From positions 709,501 through 773,500 of the forward strand of contig NW_026251396.1 of assembly GCF_025118155.1 (NCBI RefSeq): a stretch of DNA of 64,000 nt, in the 5' to 3' direction. The notes under the pieces were generated by a model. It had not been told where the DNA came from. It was given only the letters and a program-made list of their open reading frames with translations, and ran no database searches. The position numbers and the translations under genes are program-made. This DNA comes from Cokeromyces recurvatus. Lineage: Eukaryota > Mucoromycota > Mucoromycetes > Mucorales > Mucoraceae. This document shows, piece after piece, positions 38,239 through 50,427 of this stretch (positions are counted from its first letter, which is position 1; each line of letters opens with the position of its first letter).

Positions 38239-39776
38239 ATGTCTCATTTTAAGCCCAAAGTACCACTTCAACCTGACTCATTTTCCATTCTCTTGCCTGG
38301 AATCACACCTGAAGCAGCTCAATTATCCGAAAAACTCTTGATGAGAAATAATAAAGAGTTTCATATCTTTTTCAATGATAAAAAATTTCACAAGTAAATA
38401 TATACATTCATTCATTCATGCATATATGTGTATACATAAAAATTACATATTTTTTTTTAACTTTTATTTCTTCTTCTTTTCTCTGTTTTAGTCATCTTAT
38501 TCATCATCTTTTAGCAGCTTATTCATTGGGTGCAACAAAAGAAACTTTACAAAAAATCTTTGATACACATGCCAAGGATCAACGACCTTTACCTCCATCT
38601 GTAGGAGAAATAACTCATCATAATTATAAAAATTATTTAGGAAAAGCAGAATGTTATACAAGCTTTTTTAATTTGTTTATGAGCGAGATTGAGGCACATG
38701 GATCACTTGAGACAGTACGCAGATGGGTTATGAGTGGTGATATGCTATCACGTACCGTTGGTGGCGCCTATCATCCCTTTATTCATATTGGTTACGGACT
38801 TGAATTTGACGTCCCTGCTGTTCTGGCTGAAGGTTTGGCGATGGCTGCATGTACCGAGGCGAATTTTAAATCCCTTATACCCCAACAACCTGAACCTTCT
38901 GCAACATTAATACCTGTTGTAGCCGAAACGGCAGTTTCATCTGCAAGAGGTTTCATGAGTCATATAGTTGATCAACTGTCAAACCAGTTTTCAAGTCGTT
39001 TAGGCTTTGTAGAAAGCAAGAATATATCAATGATGATGGATGATACTCTTAAAGAATCCATCCCGGGTTTTTTAAAGGATAATGACTTATTTATTATTTT
39101 TTCTAAAATCCATAAGGATCCTGGCTTTGATGATATTCTAACATCTCAAGATGAATCTCAAATTAAAAAATTACAAGCTAATAAGGATGCTATGGACAGA
39201 ATTAAAGCTCACCTGGATGAATGGCATGTTGATGAAGGTCATGTTCAAACAAAATTGAAGGAACTTTATGCAGTAGCGGTGCTTGCCTTGGGTGCTACAG
39301 GTATTCGTCAAGATCATCCTGATGTCTTGCGTTTGGATTTCTTCTTGATGCACGCTTTGACTTCTTCTGAATTTCTTCATCAGTTTGTTTATAGGTTGGC
39401 TCCCTATGAATCAGTGGCCTTATTACGTGCACATGCAGCCGTTACCATGTTTTACTATGTTACAAGAGGAAGACCCGCCTTTAATATCCAGGGATTACTC
39501 GACTATAGATCAACCGTTAAAGCAAACAACAACAACAACAACGATTGGTTAAATGTGTTTGATAGGGCTCTTGGCTGTATGGAGCCTCATGTGATCAAAG
39601 TTGTTCGTGCTTGTGCTGTAGCACAAATTATTTATGGACCTCAACAAGATCCTAATTTAAACACAGCCTGGCTTCATGTTGCCCAAATGGCAGTTGATAA
39701 AGATGGACATTGGGATTTTAATTGTTTAGGATTTGATGATACATGGACAGACACGAAAAAGAAAAGAAATGTATAA
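38239..39776 (+). CDS. Questin oxidase-like protein (DUF4243 family)
   Basis: Two exons (38239-38393, 38492-39776) give 479 residues. The family motif HPFIHIGYGLEFDVPAVLAE (family: H-P-x-I-H-L-G-Y-G-x-E) and the early block NHLIHHLLAAYSLGATKETL identify the questin-oxidase-like fold; characterised members are Baeyer-Villiger-type oxygenases of fungal anthraquinone pathways that need NADPH but lack a Rossmann motif. Later blocks LFFLMHALTSSEFL and RAHAAVTMFYYVTRGRP are also family-like. No polyketide synthase or other secondary-metabolism gene lies nearby, so the reaction here is unknown. Convergent with the PDK-like kinase, 54 bp between stops. Confidence 0.82.
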
Positions 39777-39830
39777 ATGTTTATTACAAAATAAATAAAT
39801 AAATAAATAAACAAACAAACAGTGCTTCTT

Positions 39831-41384
39831 TTAAGATCGAATCATATAACTTTGACTCCATCCATTGCTAAATTTTAATATACCATGTGCTGACTGTTCG
39901 TTCGTAGCGGCATTTGACTTTAACGTTTCTTTGGGATTATGATTAACTATCCTTTTTTTCTTTAATATACTAGTAGAGGTACTGCTGCTGCTATTCGTAT
40001 AAAATACAGGGTTATGTTGTCCAATACCTAAATTCTCTATATGAGTCCCTAGTCTTGGAATTCGAACATAGACATCTGTGCCATATCCATCCATAGTCAT
40101 CACTTGTAATTCGCCTCCCCAATATTCTGCATAAATACGACTCATTGTCAAACCAATACCAAGATGATGATGTGTTGCTTGACTTGCTCGTTCATCAATA
40201 GATGCAGGAACCTTTTGAATTTGTTTGAAATCGTTAAAATCACCCATCTGCGCTCGTGATTGATAAGACCATAAACAGTCATACCGTTGTTGACACATAC
40301 CGCCCCCTTGATCAGATATTCGAAAAAACACATCTGAATCATTTCCACTCACTGTAACTTGAATAGCAGGATACTTGTCTTTATTACCATGGTTTAATAT
40401 TGTATATCGTACTGCATTATCTAATAATTCATATAGAATATGTTCTAATTGTTCAGGTACCTAAAGAAAAAAAAAAGGATGTGTTCATATAAGTGATAAT
40501 TATTATTTCAAAAAATGGATACACATTACATAAGCAAATAAAATCTCATTTCTTCCGTTATGATAACGGGAATCAAGATGGTGATGTTGTTGATGGATTT
40601 GAACATCAATTGACGGAACCTTTGACTTATCTTGCTCTTTTGAATGATATCGATGTACATGCTGGTATACAAGTTGTTTAGATCTTTCCACAATTTCACT
40701 TGCAGAACAATGCATAAAGATAATACCCACATAACCATCCGAACCAGTCGATGTATCCCACTCATTTTCACATCCTTCTGTTAATGCTAAATGCTGTTCT
40801 GCCAATACGCGTCGTGATATCCTAGATCTCAACATACGGTTTAAGAATAAGTCGAGATCTTTTTGGGCAGATGATCTATAATAAGTTGCACTCTCACTTA
40901 GACCCTGGGCCAATCGAGGCAATACTAAGAGACCATCTTCTAACAAATCCTTGAGAAGTCGACAGAATTCCTTATTGTCCTCCTGAGTTTTAATATCAGG
41001 ACAAGCACGTATATTTTCAAAGGCACTCCAATAGAGACTATAAACATGCTCAATATGTGGATTAGTGCCGATAAAAAAGGGCAATTGTTGAAAATCACGA
41101 ATACGATGAGCTAATCTTATAAGTAGTTCATTACGTACCCAGTTGGCTGATTTGAGAAGACGATCTGTATTCATGTGTCTTCCAAAAAAGATGAATTGAC
41201 GTAATGTAGTTGGATTGACAGATTGAGATACATAATCTTCAAGTATTTTATTGGAATGGTAGAAATGGAAAGTGGATTGAACATTATTGTCTACACGTAA
41301 CTTTTTAGGCTGTTCTTTACAGAGAGCACTTTTGAAGAATGAGCGTGTTGCTTGATGAGAAAATAATTTTTTCAGTATTGTCAT
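39831..41384 (-). CDS. Mitochondrial protein kinase of the PDK/BCKDK family
   Basis: GHKL-type kinases that phosphorylate and switch off pyruvate or branched-chain ketoacid dehydrogenase. Two exons (41384-40530, 40460-39831) give 494 residues. The start was placed at 41384 (MTILKKLFSHQATRSFFKSA), which begins an Arg/Ser-rich presequence; the upstream Met at 41474 would add a hydrophobic stretch. N-terminal helical domain: NPTTLRQFIFFGRHMNTDRL. ATP-binding boxes: N box ELLDNAVRYT, G1 DQGGGM, G2 HLGIGLTMSRIYAEYWGGEL. An insert with His/Gln runs (QIHQQHHHLDSRYHN) and a Ser-rich tail make it longer than human PDKs (about 410-440 aa). Which dehydrogenase it targets cannot be told. Confidence 0.88.
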
Positions 41385-41545
41385 GCTCAGTACAAGTAAA
41401 AAAATAGAAAAAAAAAACAAGAGAAAGAAGAAAGAAGAAAAATAAAATAGACTATCTGATCCATTATAATGCATTTTGAGTCATTTATAAATTGAAGCAT
41501 TTTTATTTGATTAAAGTCATGTGACATTTTTTTTTTTCAATTATT

Positions 41546-41891
41546 CTATTTCTTCTTTTCTTCAATACTTTTTCTTAATTCTTCAATCTTTTTTCGTGTT
41601 TCCGATAAAGATTTTTTATGTTCTTCTAATTTATTATGTAATCTAACCAATTCATCTTCATTCTAAAATAAAGAATAAAAATGAAATACTGTTAATGTAT
41701 ATGTTATAAATAACTACTATTATTATTACATGTTGACGTGCCCAGACTTCTTCCTCCGCTCTTTCCTTTTTGCCAAATATTTGATTATTGTTACTGCTTG
41801 TTAATTTGATTGTATTTGTAGAAAAATAACGTGAAGAGTGACTATTTAATGTCTTTATTTGCTGTTTAATTACAAATGTATTTCTGAGCAT
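41546..41891 (-). CDS. INH1: Mitochondrial F1F0-ATPase inhibitor IF1
   Basis: IF1 blocks ATP hydrolysis by the F1 motor when the matrix becomes acidic. Two exons (41891-41730, 41662-41546) give 92 residues. A presequence (MLRNTFVIKQQIKTLNSHSS) is followed by the inhibitory segment FGKKERAEEEVWARQH, joined by splicing to NEDELVRLHNKLEEHKKS and a charged coiled coil that forms the dimer in known IF1. Only the first exon is long enough to show as an ORF; the second ends in EEKKK-stop at 41546. It lies 161 bp upstream of the PDK-like kinase on the same strand. Confidence 0.88.
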
Positions 41892-42027
41892 ATTTTATAA
41901 TAGTGAATGTATGAAAAAAAAAATAAAAAAAAATAAAATAAAAGAGAAACAAAAAGGATTTTGACAGGAAGAAGAATTTCATGCAATTTTATTGAACTCA
42001 GCATGTCTTACATACTACGGAAATAGA

Positions 42028-42064
<37 letters not shown>

Positions 42065-42683
42065 TATTATTTCAAGTGTATTTATTATTATTTGGGCTGT
42101 AATGGTTTTCATATTTTATTGAGTGGGAGTTATGAATAAATGAGTTTTAGTATAATTATTATTCTTTATTAAACATGTTTATTACTATTCGTAATTAATT
42201 ATAAAGAACTAGTTTATGGTAGTCTTACCCACTTTATATAAAGGTTTTTCTTACGTCTGTCACTAATTACTTCAACTGTTAAAGGTATTAACTTGATTAA
42301 AATATTCTTCTTATTTATCTGCACTAATATCTTTAATACAGATGTTTACTATAAAGTAATTTAAACTAAGGAATTATAAACTCTCCCTATCAAAAGTTAT
42401 TGATATTCGATACATAATATTATGAACTCATAATAGTTCAAAAGTAAACTGGCGTATTTTGTTTGAGACACTACCCTATAAAAGTCCTTTTATTTCTTTT
42501 AGTGGCCGCGCTGCGCGAAGATTATTATTAGTAAAGAAAAATCCATGACTGCTTTTTATTGAATGCGTGGGGGAGAGGGAGAGGGCGCTCTACATTTGAT
42601 TTCTTTTCCCCCACCATTATTTTCATTTTATTTCATTTTATTTTATTTTTTTCGTTAATCTCAAGAATTAAATCAATTTCGAA
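41892..42683. other. Divergent promoter region of INH1 and MIX17
   Basis: No gene seen. T tract at 42031-42063, a GA/G-rich patch at 42567-42585 and a CATTTTATTT-type leader before the MIX17 start. Confidence 0.55.
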
Positions 42684-43058
42684 ATGCCTCGCCAAGTAAG
42701 AGAGAGAGAAAAAAAAAAGGAATCCTAGTTTTTTATATGAATTTATTAATGTATGCTTTAGACTAGACGTTCTGCCCCTGTTAAGCAACAAACAAGACAA
42801 GCCCATACCATGCCTGTAAGACAGGCACCTCCACCCACATCAACAGCATCTAAGCCTGCTACTACACCTACATCTACGCCTACGTCTCAACAACATGCTA
42901 TGACTCCTAGTGCACCTCCTGCTACACCCGCTGCCCCTAGCTATGCTCAAGCTGCACCTCAACAACCTGGTTTATTTGCACAAAGTAAGTGTTATATATA
43001 ACCAAAATAAAAATCTAACAGGGAGAGAGGGAGAGAGGGAGAGAGGGAGAGAAAGAGA

Positions 43059-43103
<45 letters not shown>

Positions 43104-43435
43104 CATAACTGTAGTATATTTATATTTATATTTGTATTTTTATTATTATAGTGGCCACTACTGCTGCTGGCGTCGCTGTTGGTTCCGCTGTAGGTCATAC
43201 TTTAGCTAATGGTGTTTCTTCTATTTTTAGTGGTGGATCTTCTTCTGAACCCGTTGCTGAACAGCCACAGCAAACATTTGCTCCTGCACAACCTGCTAAT
43301 GTGTCAGGAAATGCTTGTGAAGCTGATGCTAAGGCATTTACTAACTGTCTTGAAACTAGTAATAATGATATTAGTGCCTGTCAATGGTACCTCGAAGCAC
43401 TTAAATCATGCCAACGAATGGCTGCCAATTATTAG
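42684..43435 (+). CDS. MIX17: Twin-CX9C protein Mix17/CHCHD2-CHCHD10 family
   Basis: Intermembrane-space protein of the CHCHD2/10 family, imported by Mia40. Three exons (42684-42695, 42762-42984, 43152-43435) give 172 residues. The first exon is 12 nt (MPRQ). Next come an Arg-rich start (TRRSAPVKQQTRQAH), an Ala/Pro/Thr/Gln linker, a Gly/Ala-rich hydrophobic segment (MATTAAGVAVGSAVGHTLAN) and the CHCH fold with C-x9-C pairs (CEADAKAFTNC and CQWYLEALKSC). The length fits fungal and animal relatives (about 150-170 aa). Intron 2 carries a (GA)n microsatellite of about 80 bp. Confidence 0.92.
43020..43101. repeat. (GA)n/(GGGA)n microsatellite
   Basis: Purine-only repeat inside MIX17 intron 2; first GGGA-type, then pure GA. 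It creates a spurious Arg-Glu frame. Confidence 0.95.
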
Positions 43436-43513
43436 ATTGTAAACTACATACATTTATAATAAAAATATATAAAGTTTATTTCTTTTTTTTTTACCCCACA
43501 TTGTTCACACGAG

Positions 43514-43526
43514 CACGTGATATAAA
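43514..43526 (+). promoter_or_regulatory. CACGTG and TATAAA elements before HADH
   Basis: cacgtg at 43514-43519 directly followed by tataaaa at 43521-43527, about 65-75 bp before the HADH start codon. The TATA reading is likely; regulation through CACGTG is inference. Confidence 0.5.
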
Positions 43527-43590
43527 ATGACATTTATAACCCTCTTAAAGGGCTTCCCTCTTTTTCAGTTTATTTTCCTCTTTTACTTTA

Positions 43591-44803
43591 ATGATGCTCT
43601 TTTCTAGTATCAATAGACTTGCTTATACACAAAATATTATCAAGGTAGATTCAAAATAGATAAAGCATTAAATTTCATCGTTTTTATTTTTTTTGTTGTT
43701 GTTGTTGTCGTTGTTTTTTGATAGGGTGTGCAAGTCAGGGGTATTTCATCGGCGGTAAAATAAATATTTATTTTTATTATGTAAACAAAATAGCTTATGT
43801 AAAAGTTAGATTGCAAATGTTAAAAAGTTTGGTGTCATTGGCTCAGGTCAAATGGGCCTCGGCATTGCCTATGTAGCTGCAAACGTCACTCGCCTTCCAG
43901 TAGTTTTAATGGATATTAACCAAGCCCAAACAGAAAAAGGAATGCAATTTTTTGGTAAAGCATAAAACACAAAAAAGGGTTTTCCCTCCCCCCACCCTTC
44001 CCTTTTCTTACTTATTGAATGTATGTTAGATAAACTTCTTGCAAAGGATGTTGCTAAAAATAAAATAACTGCCGAGCATGCTAAAGTGACCCGAGAACTT
44101 GTCTCAACAACGAATAGTCTGTCAGACATGAGTGATGTTGACTTTGTAGTCGAAGCAGCTTCTGAAAACCTCAATATCAAGTCAGCTATTTTCCGTGACT
44201 TGGATCAAGTCTGTAAACCAGATAGTATTTTGGCAACTAATACAAGCTCAATCAGCATTACAAAGATCGCTGGCGTCACAAAAAGAAGTCAACAAGTGAT
44301 TGGTATGCACTTTATGAATCCTGTACCCGTCATGAAACTTGTAGAAATCATTCCTGGTTTAGCTACCACTCCAGAAGTATTGAAACAAACGGTTGATTTA
44401 GCGACTGCAATGGGAAAGACATGTACTGTTGTTCAAGACATTCCTGGCTTTGTAGCTAATCGCCTTTTGATGCCGTACATTAATGAAGCCATCATGCTTT
44501 TAGAATCAGTAAGTTATTATTATTATTTTTTTTTTATAGATAGGAAAATAATTTTTTATTTGTGAATAGGGCGCTGCTAGTGCTGAAGACATTGATACGA
44601 CTATGAAATTAGGAGCCAATATGCCAATGGGACCTTTGACCTTGGCAGATTTCATTGGTTTAGATACATGTCTGGCTATCATTAAAGTGCTTCATAATGA
44701 TACGGGTGATTCAAAGTATCGCCCTGCATTTTTACTTCAAAAGTATGTAGATGCTGGTTGGATGGGCAAAAAGAATGGAAAGGGGTTCTTTACTTACAAA
44801 TAA
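43591..44803 (+). CDS. 3-hydroxyacyl-CoA dehydrogenase, mitochondrial type
   Basis: NAD-dependent oxidation of L-3-hydroxyacyl-CoA in beta-oxidation. Five exons (43591-43644, 43725-43754, 43810-43954, 44030-44508, 44570-44803) give 313 residues, matching HADH (314 in human). Presequence [18 protein letters not shown], then the Rossmann loop [19 protein letters not shown], catalytic and substrate blocks [30 protein letters not shown] and [16 protein letters not shown], and tail [15 protein letters not shown]. Exon 2 is only 30 nt. GPI10 starts 97 bp after this stop on the same strand. Bacterial-like 3-hydroxybutyryl-CoA dehydrogenases share the fold, but the mitochondrial presequence favours HADH. 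Confidence 0.92.
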
Positions 44804-44900
44804 AATTTTCACGACAAATCACGCGAATTTTACTTTTACTTTTTTTTCTTTTTTTCTTTCTTTCTTTTTTTTTTTTTTTCTTTTCTTTTTTCTTTTTAAA

Positions 44901-46458
44901 ATGACAAATATTCAACAAAGATCAACACGATCATCCCAGTTATTTGTATTTATATTTTGTCTTGTATTCCGTTTTTTTAATGCTCATTTAACACGCACTT
45001 ACGATAATCCAGATGAATATTGGCAAAGCCAAGAGGTAGCTCATAACTTAGTATTTGGCAATGGTTATTTAACTTGGGAATGGAGAGAAAAGATTAGAAG
45101 CTTTGCTCATCCGATCATCATTGCCGCTCTCTATAAACTTATTCAATGGATGGGATTGGATAATACTCAATTGTTAGTTGTAGTGCCTCGTTATTTTCAA
45201 GCAGTATTGACTGCCATGGCCGATGTGGCAACTTTTACATTAGCTAAGAAAGTCATTGGAAATCAAATTGCACCATTTATCGTAATAATACTTTGTATAG
45301 TTATAATTAATCGAATGAACTACTAAAAAAAAAAGGATAAAAATTTAGCTTTTTACATCGCTGTGTTCCTGGTTCAATTTCTTTATGGCAGCACGTACTT
45401 TATCTAATAGTATAGAAATGGTATTTACCATCTTGGCTCTCAATTATTGGCCATTAACTGGCCATTGTTCACTTCGAAACTATCGAATAGCATTAATATT
45501 GGCTTCAATTGCATGCGTCATGCGACCCACTAATGCTCTCATTTGGCTCTTCTTAGGTATTCACTTACTTATCATCAGCCCATATCGTGTTAAATTAGCT
45601 ATGAATGCGGCTGGAGTCGTTTCTATAGTTCTCCTTCTAAATACCTTGCTAGATACACGACTCTTTACTGGTGTCTGGTCCTTTAAGGTCTTTACACCTT
45701 GGCTTTTCTTTAAAACGAACGTAATTAACAGCATTTCTCTCTTTTATGGTGTGCATACATGGCACTGGTATCTAACACAGGGAATACCCGTTATTTTAAC
45801 CACATTTTTGCCCTTTGTTGGATTTGGCTTATATCGTATGGACAAAGCCATTTACGACCGCATCAAAATCCTATTAGGGTTGACGATATGGATGATTATC
45901 GTCTATAGTTTATTGCCTCATAAAGAGTTTCGATTTATATTCCCTATCGTACCTATTCTATTCATTGTAGCAGCTTATGGTTTGCAACAATCACGATGGC
46001 GTAAACGTTGGGCTGTATTGTTAGTCTTGACACAAATACCGATGGCCATCTATTTTTCAGTTTGGCATCAGCGAGGTGTCATGGATGCAATGCTCTGGAT
46101 CCGAAATGAGCCTTCCGTCCAATCTGTGGGTGTTTTGATGCCATGTCATTCAACACCTTGGTATTCTATAGTGCATAAAAATATTCCAATGTGGTTTCTT
46201 ACCTGTGAACCACCATTGGCTAATACTATGGATGAAGCAGACGAATTTTATGCAAGCCCCTTTGAATTTTTGAAAGTGAATCACTTGAGGCCTGCTAGCC
46301 ATCTGATTTTATTTGATAATTTGGTGCCTCAAATTGTAAATTATTTAAAAGAATATGAAGAGTGCCAGAGATTTTTTAATAGTCATTTCCATGATGATTC
46401 GAGAAGACGAGGCGACGTTGTCATATTCTGCCATCATAGTAGTATACCTAAAAAATAA
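44901..46458 (+). CDS. GPI10: GPI mannosyltransferase III (Gpi10/PIG-B)
   Basis: ER enzyme that adds the third mannose to GPI precursors from dolichol-phosphate-mannose (GT22 family). Two exons (44901-45281, 45349-46458) give 496 residues. The first luminal loop has YDNPDEYWQSQEVAHNLVFG followed by LTWEWRE, the GT22 signature region with its acidic pair. Across the intron LFTSLCSWFNFF leads to MAARTLSNSIEMVFTILALNYW, the conserved R-T-x-S-N-x-x-E block. Later PHKEFRFIFPIVPILF is also a family motif. Many membrane segments. The 97-bp gap to HADH is CT-rich and serves as its leader or promoter. Confidence 0.92.
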
Positions 46459-46638
46459 GAGCCCCAAAATACTATATACAAATTTTATCATACACTTTTT
46501 TTTTTTTTTTTTTTTTTCTCTCCTCAATAAAAAAAAAAAAAAGAGGAGAAGGGGAAAGGGGAGAGGGGATACAAACAAATACAAATCTGACTTTGTTAAA
46601 AGAATGAAAATAAAACATAAATATTCATATATACACAA

Positions 46639-49600
46639 TTATTTTTGATCATCTGGATCAACAACCCAAATGCATCCCGAGCCTTCTATATGAGTTAGGT
46701 CTTCAAATTCTTCTGCTGTTGTCCATCTTCTCCAAGCTTCTAAATATCCTCTTTCAAGGTTACGAGTCCATCTTAATGTATCAAATAAACGACTCTTTTC
46801 ACGCGTCAAAAATAAGCGTTTTCTAAGATCCATTAATTTTCCATGTCCTCTACGATGTACTATTCCCGTATGTAGAGTTTCATACGAATAGAAAAGGCTT
46901 GTAGCTAGTTCAACTGCTCGATCTTCATATTGTTGTTCATTCATGACCACCATTTCTTCCCCATACCCTGTAGCCATTGCAATACTAGCTCCAACTCTAG
47001 AACACATCTTATGCATATACTTGGGATATGTCACAATAGGTGTACCTGACCATAAAATATCAGCTGCAGTTGTATGAGCGTTACATTCGGGTGTATCTAA
47101 GAAGATATCAGCAACCCGACCTCGATGGATATGTATGTGTTTAGGGGCCACATCTGTAAAGATAACACGCTGTGCAACCTGTGGGCCTGCCCAATCTTGT
47201 GCTGATCGCTTTAGGTGTTGTTCACCTGCAGGTGGGAACCTTAAAAGCCATAAAATACTATTAGGGACGCGTTCAAGGATTCGTAACCACATACGAAACG
47301 TACTCGGCTCAAGTTTATAAAGCTGATTAAAGTTGGCAAAAATAACAACATCATCCGGTAGGTTAGGAAAGACTTGATGACGCATCTTCCATCGTTTTTC
47401 TTCTTCCAGGGCCCATACCGCTGTCTCATCATGATTGTTGGACAGCACGTTATCATCATCTCGGAAGCCCTGTTTATGATCATTAACAAAATAGGAATGT
47501 GGCATATAAATAAATTTTTCAGTATAGACGAATTCGTTCATTGCTTCTTCAGGATCAATCTCTCCTTCAAGGTCACCACCATTTGATTCACAACCTCTTC
47601 GTCGCCATAGTTCACTGCTTACCATTTCAGGGGGGCAAACGATAGCATCTGCAATAATCCAATCACACCAACCACCACCTAATGTACCAGCAAACCCCAT
47701 AAATGAACATTGTACTGGACATGGCCTTGCAGCAAAGATTTCATTACGTGCACCTTTTGTATATCCGTTTAAATTAACCAGTACATGAATACCATCCTCT
47801 ATCACTTTCTCCACAACCTGTTGGTTAGACCATGACGAGACATCCAAAAAATACTCTGATTCACGTTCAATCTTTTGTCGATAAGGTGAGTTATCACTTG
47901 GTGTTGTTGCATAACAATGTATCTCAAATCCATGTCGATCATGAAAACCAAAGACGGATTGCATAAGATGAGATAAGGGATGATTATTAAAGTCAGAGGA
48001 AATATAGCCAATCTTAAGACGCAGTAAAGGTGGTGGTGGAGGAGGATAAACATGCGGAGCAAGCCATCCTGATGTTAGTGAAGCATGTGAAATACGTAAT
48101 GCATTACGATGTGATATCAATCGTATCTGCCTTGCATTCAAAGGATATGTAAATGTATGAAAGGGAAGAACAGTAGGCACAGGTGGAGTCGCCAAAGTAC
48201 TTGGCAAGAGAGGTCTAGCATATTTCTGTATCATTTCTGATGTGACAACAATACGCTTTTTAGAATCCATTTTATTATCATAATAGGCTTCTAAATACCA
48301 ACGATGTTGTAACCGCCGCATGATACGTTCAACTAGACGAATTAACCATCCCCCCTCATTTCTTTTTATATTAGTATTTGAGTGATGCTTATCAAAGAAC
48401 GCCAAACGCGATTTCCATAACTGAACGTCATAATTCTCTTTCAAACAAAATGCAATACGATCTAACAGGTAGTCGCCTATCGTCTTATCAAAGGATTGCT
48501 GTGTTTTTAGAATACCAGCGCCCCAAATTGCACCTTCATCTAGCTGTTTCTCAACAATATCCACAACATGTCCAATCCATCCACTTTTAGAGTGTTTGTT
48601 ACCTGTGGGTCCAAAGTAGTGCCCGTATTGATCAACACTGGCTTCGTTACCTACACCACCACGACCACGCCAGTCACAAACTCCACTCAACGAATTTACA
48701 AGTCCACAAATAGCGTCTACAAAGTTGGGATTCACTTCAACAGCACGACGGTACCATTGCACTGATTCTTGGACACGACCCAAGTCCTTGATAGCGTTTC
48801 CTAAATTAGCCAATGCAACATCAAATCGAGGATTATATTCCACAGCCTTTTCATACATACTGACTGCTTCATTTAAATGCCCCATATCCTTTAGGAGTGA
48901 ACCAAGATTTGTGTATAAATGAGGATGACGTGGATCAAGTTGTAGACCGTACATATAATATTGCATGGCAAGCATAGTTCCTGTGATGGGTTGTTGTTGT
49001 TGTTGTTGCACAGTAGGTAATTTAATGGCAGCTGCGGCTACAGCACTGGGAATATTACTCAAAATGATGCCCAAGTTATTTGCAGTGGATGGACTGGGAT
49101 GTAAAGCTAAACTTAGATAATAAAGAGGTAATAAAATGGATAAGGTAGGCACATTATTCCCCTCCGCAGCAGCAATCAAAGCAGGTGTAGAAGGGTTCAT
49201 CAAATCCTGAAATAATTTTGCTAACGTTAAAAGTAATGTAGAAGTTGTCTGATTTGTTTGCTGAATTATAGATGCAGAATCATTATTGGGTGATAGTGTA
49301 GCTAAACTAGGTAAAATACCATTTGTATTTGAAAATATAAGCTGTAAAAGATGAGCGACCTGATCAGGCTGTAGTAAAACTAATGCCACATGCTTATCTG
49401 TTGAAGTACCATGACATGCATAAACAATGAGGTTACACATCGAAGTCAAGTCTATTCCACCAAAGGCTAGTTCTAAACCTTTCTCATATTCTCTCTGTGC
49501 CCCCTGAATATCTCCTAAAGCATATTTAAGGTTTCCTTTAGCGTAAAATAGATTTTGTAACCGAGGAAGTTGGTGTATGGGAAGATGACTAGGTGATTTA

Positions 49601-50340
49601 TAGATAGTAGGTGAGGGCTTATTATAAAAAAACTTTCAACAAATTCACAGACATGAAGTGCTTCTTTATAACGGGGTTCTATCTTCGTATCTTCAGATTT
49701 TGCACATAATACGCCTACTAAATTTTCGACAGCGTCCCAATAGCCTGGCCGTAACTTGACGGCTTGATACCACCATCGTTCTGCCTCTGTCGTTTTACCT
49801 AAACTTTTCAAAGTTGTACCTATGTTGCTCATAGCTTCTACATAATTTGGATCGAATTTAAGAATAAGTTGATTATATCGTAATGAATTTCGATAATCCT
49901 GATAAGAATAATAAACACAAGCTAATAATAACAAAGTAGGTAAATGGGAAGGATAGGCATCATGTAGTGAATGAAGTAAAGGCAAAAGATATGGATTTTG
50001 AGGTGTAGTTGAATATAAAGTATGAGCATATTGCAAGAGACTTTCACGTACTTCTTCTGGATTAGATAATAATGGAATTATAGGCGCTGCTGAACTAGCA
50101 GCAGCATTAGCGGCGGCAGCAGCAGCAGCAAGATATGAATTTGGTATATAAGATTCACTATAAGATTGCTTATAATGAGCCTTTTGGTAATCAGGATCTA
50201 CTCTACTTGAAAGATATTGTCTACGTTTTGGATCATAATAATGATTAACCCAGCCATTTTCGAAATAATACGTTGATAAAGTAGGTGACTGTGGTGGAAC
50301 CATAATGGAAGGTCTTTGTTGTTGTTGTTGTTGTTGTTGT

Positions 50341-50427
<87 letters not shown>

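Noticed and set aside
41385..41474. Upstream Met of the PDK-like kinase
   Set aside because: Would add a Phe-rich hydrophobic stretch before the presequence; the internal Met at 41384 gives a normal mitochondrial signal.
42910..43209. Plus-strand frame with a long Arg-Glu run
   Set aside because: Product of the GA microsatellite in MIX17 intron 2; MIX17 uses another frame.
41546..44803. PDK, INH1, MIX17 and HADH as a functional mitochondrial cluster
   Set aside because: Genes lie on both strands with separate promoters and unrelated steps; proximity alone is weak evidence.
47135..47586. Plus-strand frames opposite OGT
   Set aside because: Antisense shadows of a clearly coding exon.
49620..49665. 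Short intron to explain the OGT frame change
   Set aside because: Candidate GT...AG pairs here are 16 or 45 nt, with poor GTTTTT donors and the wrong phase.
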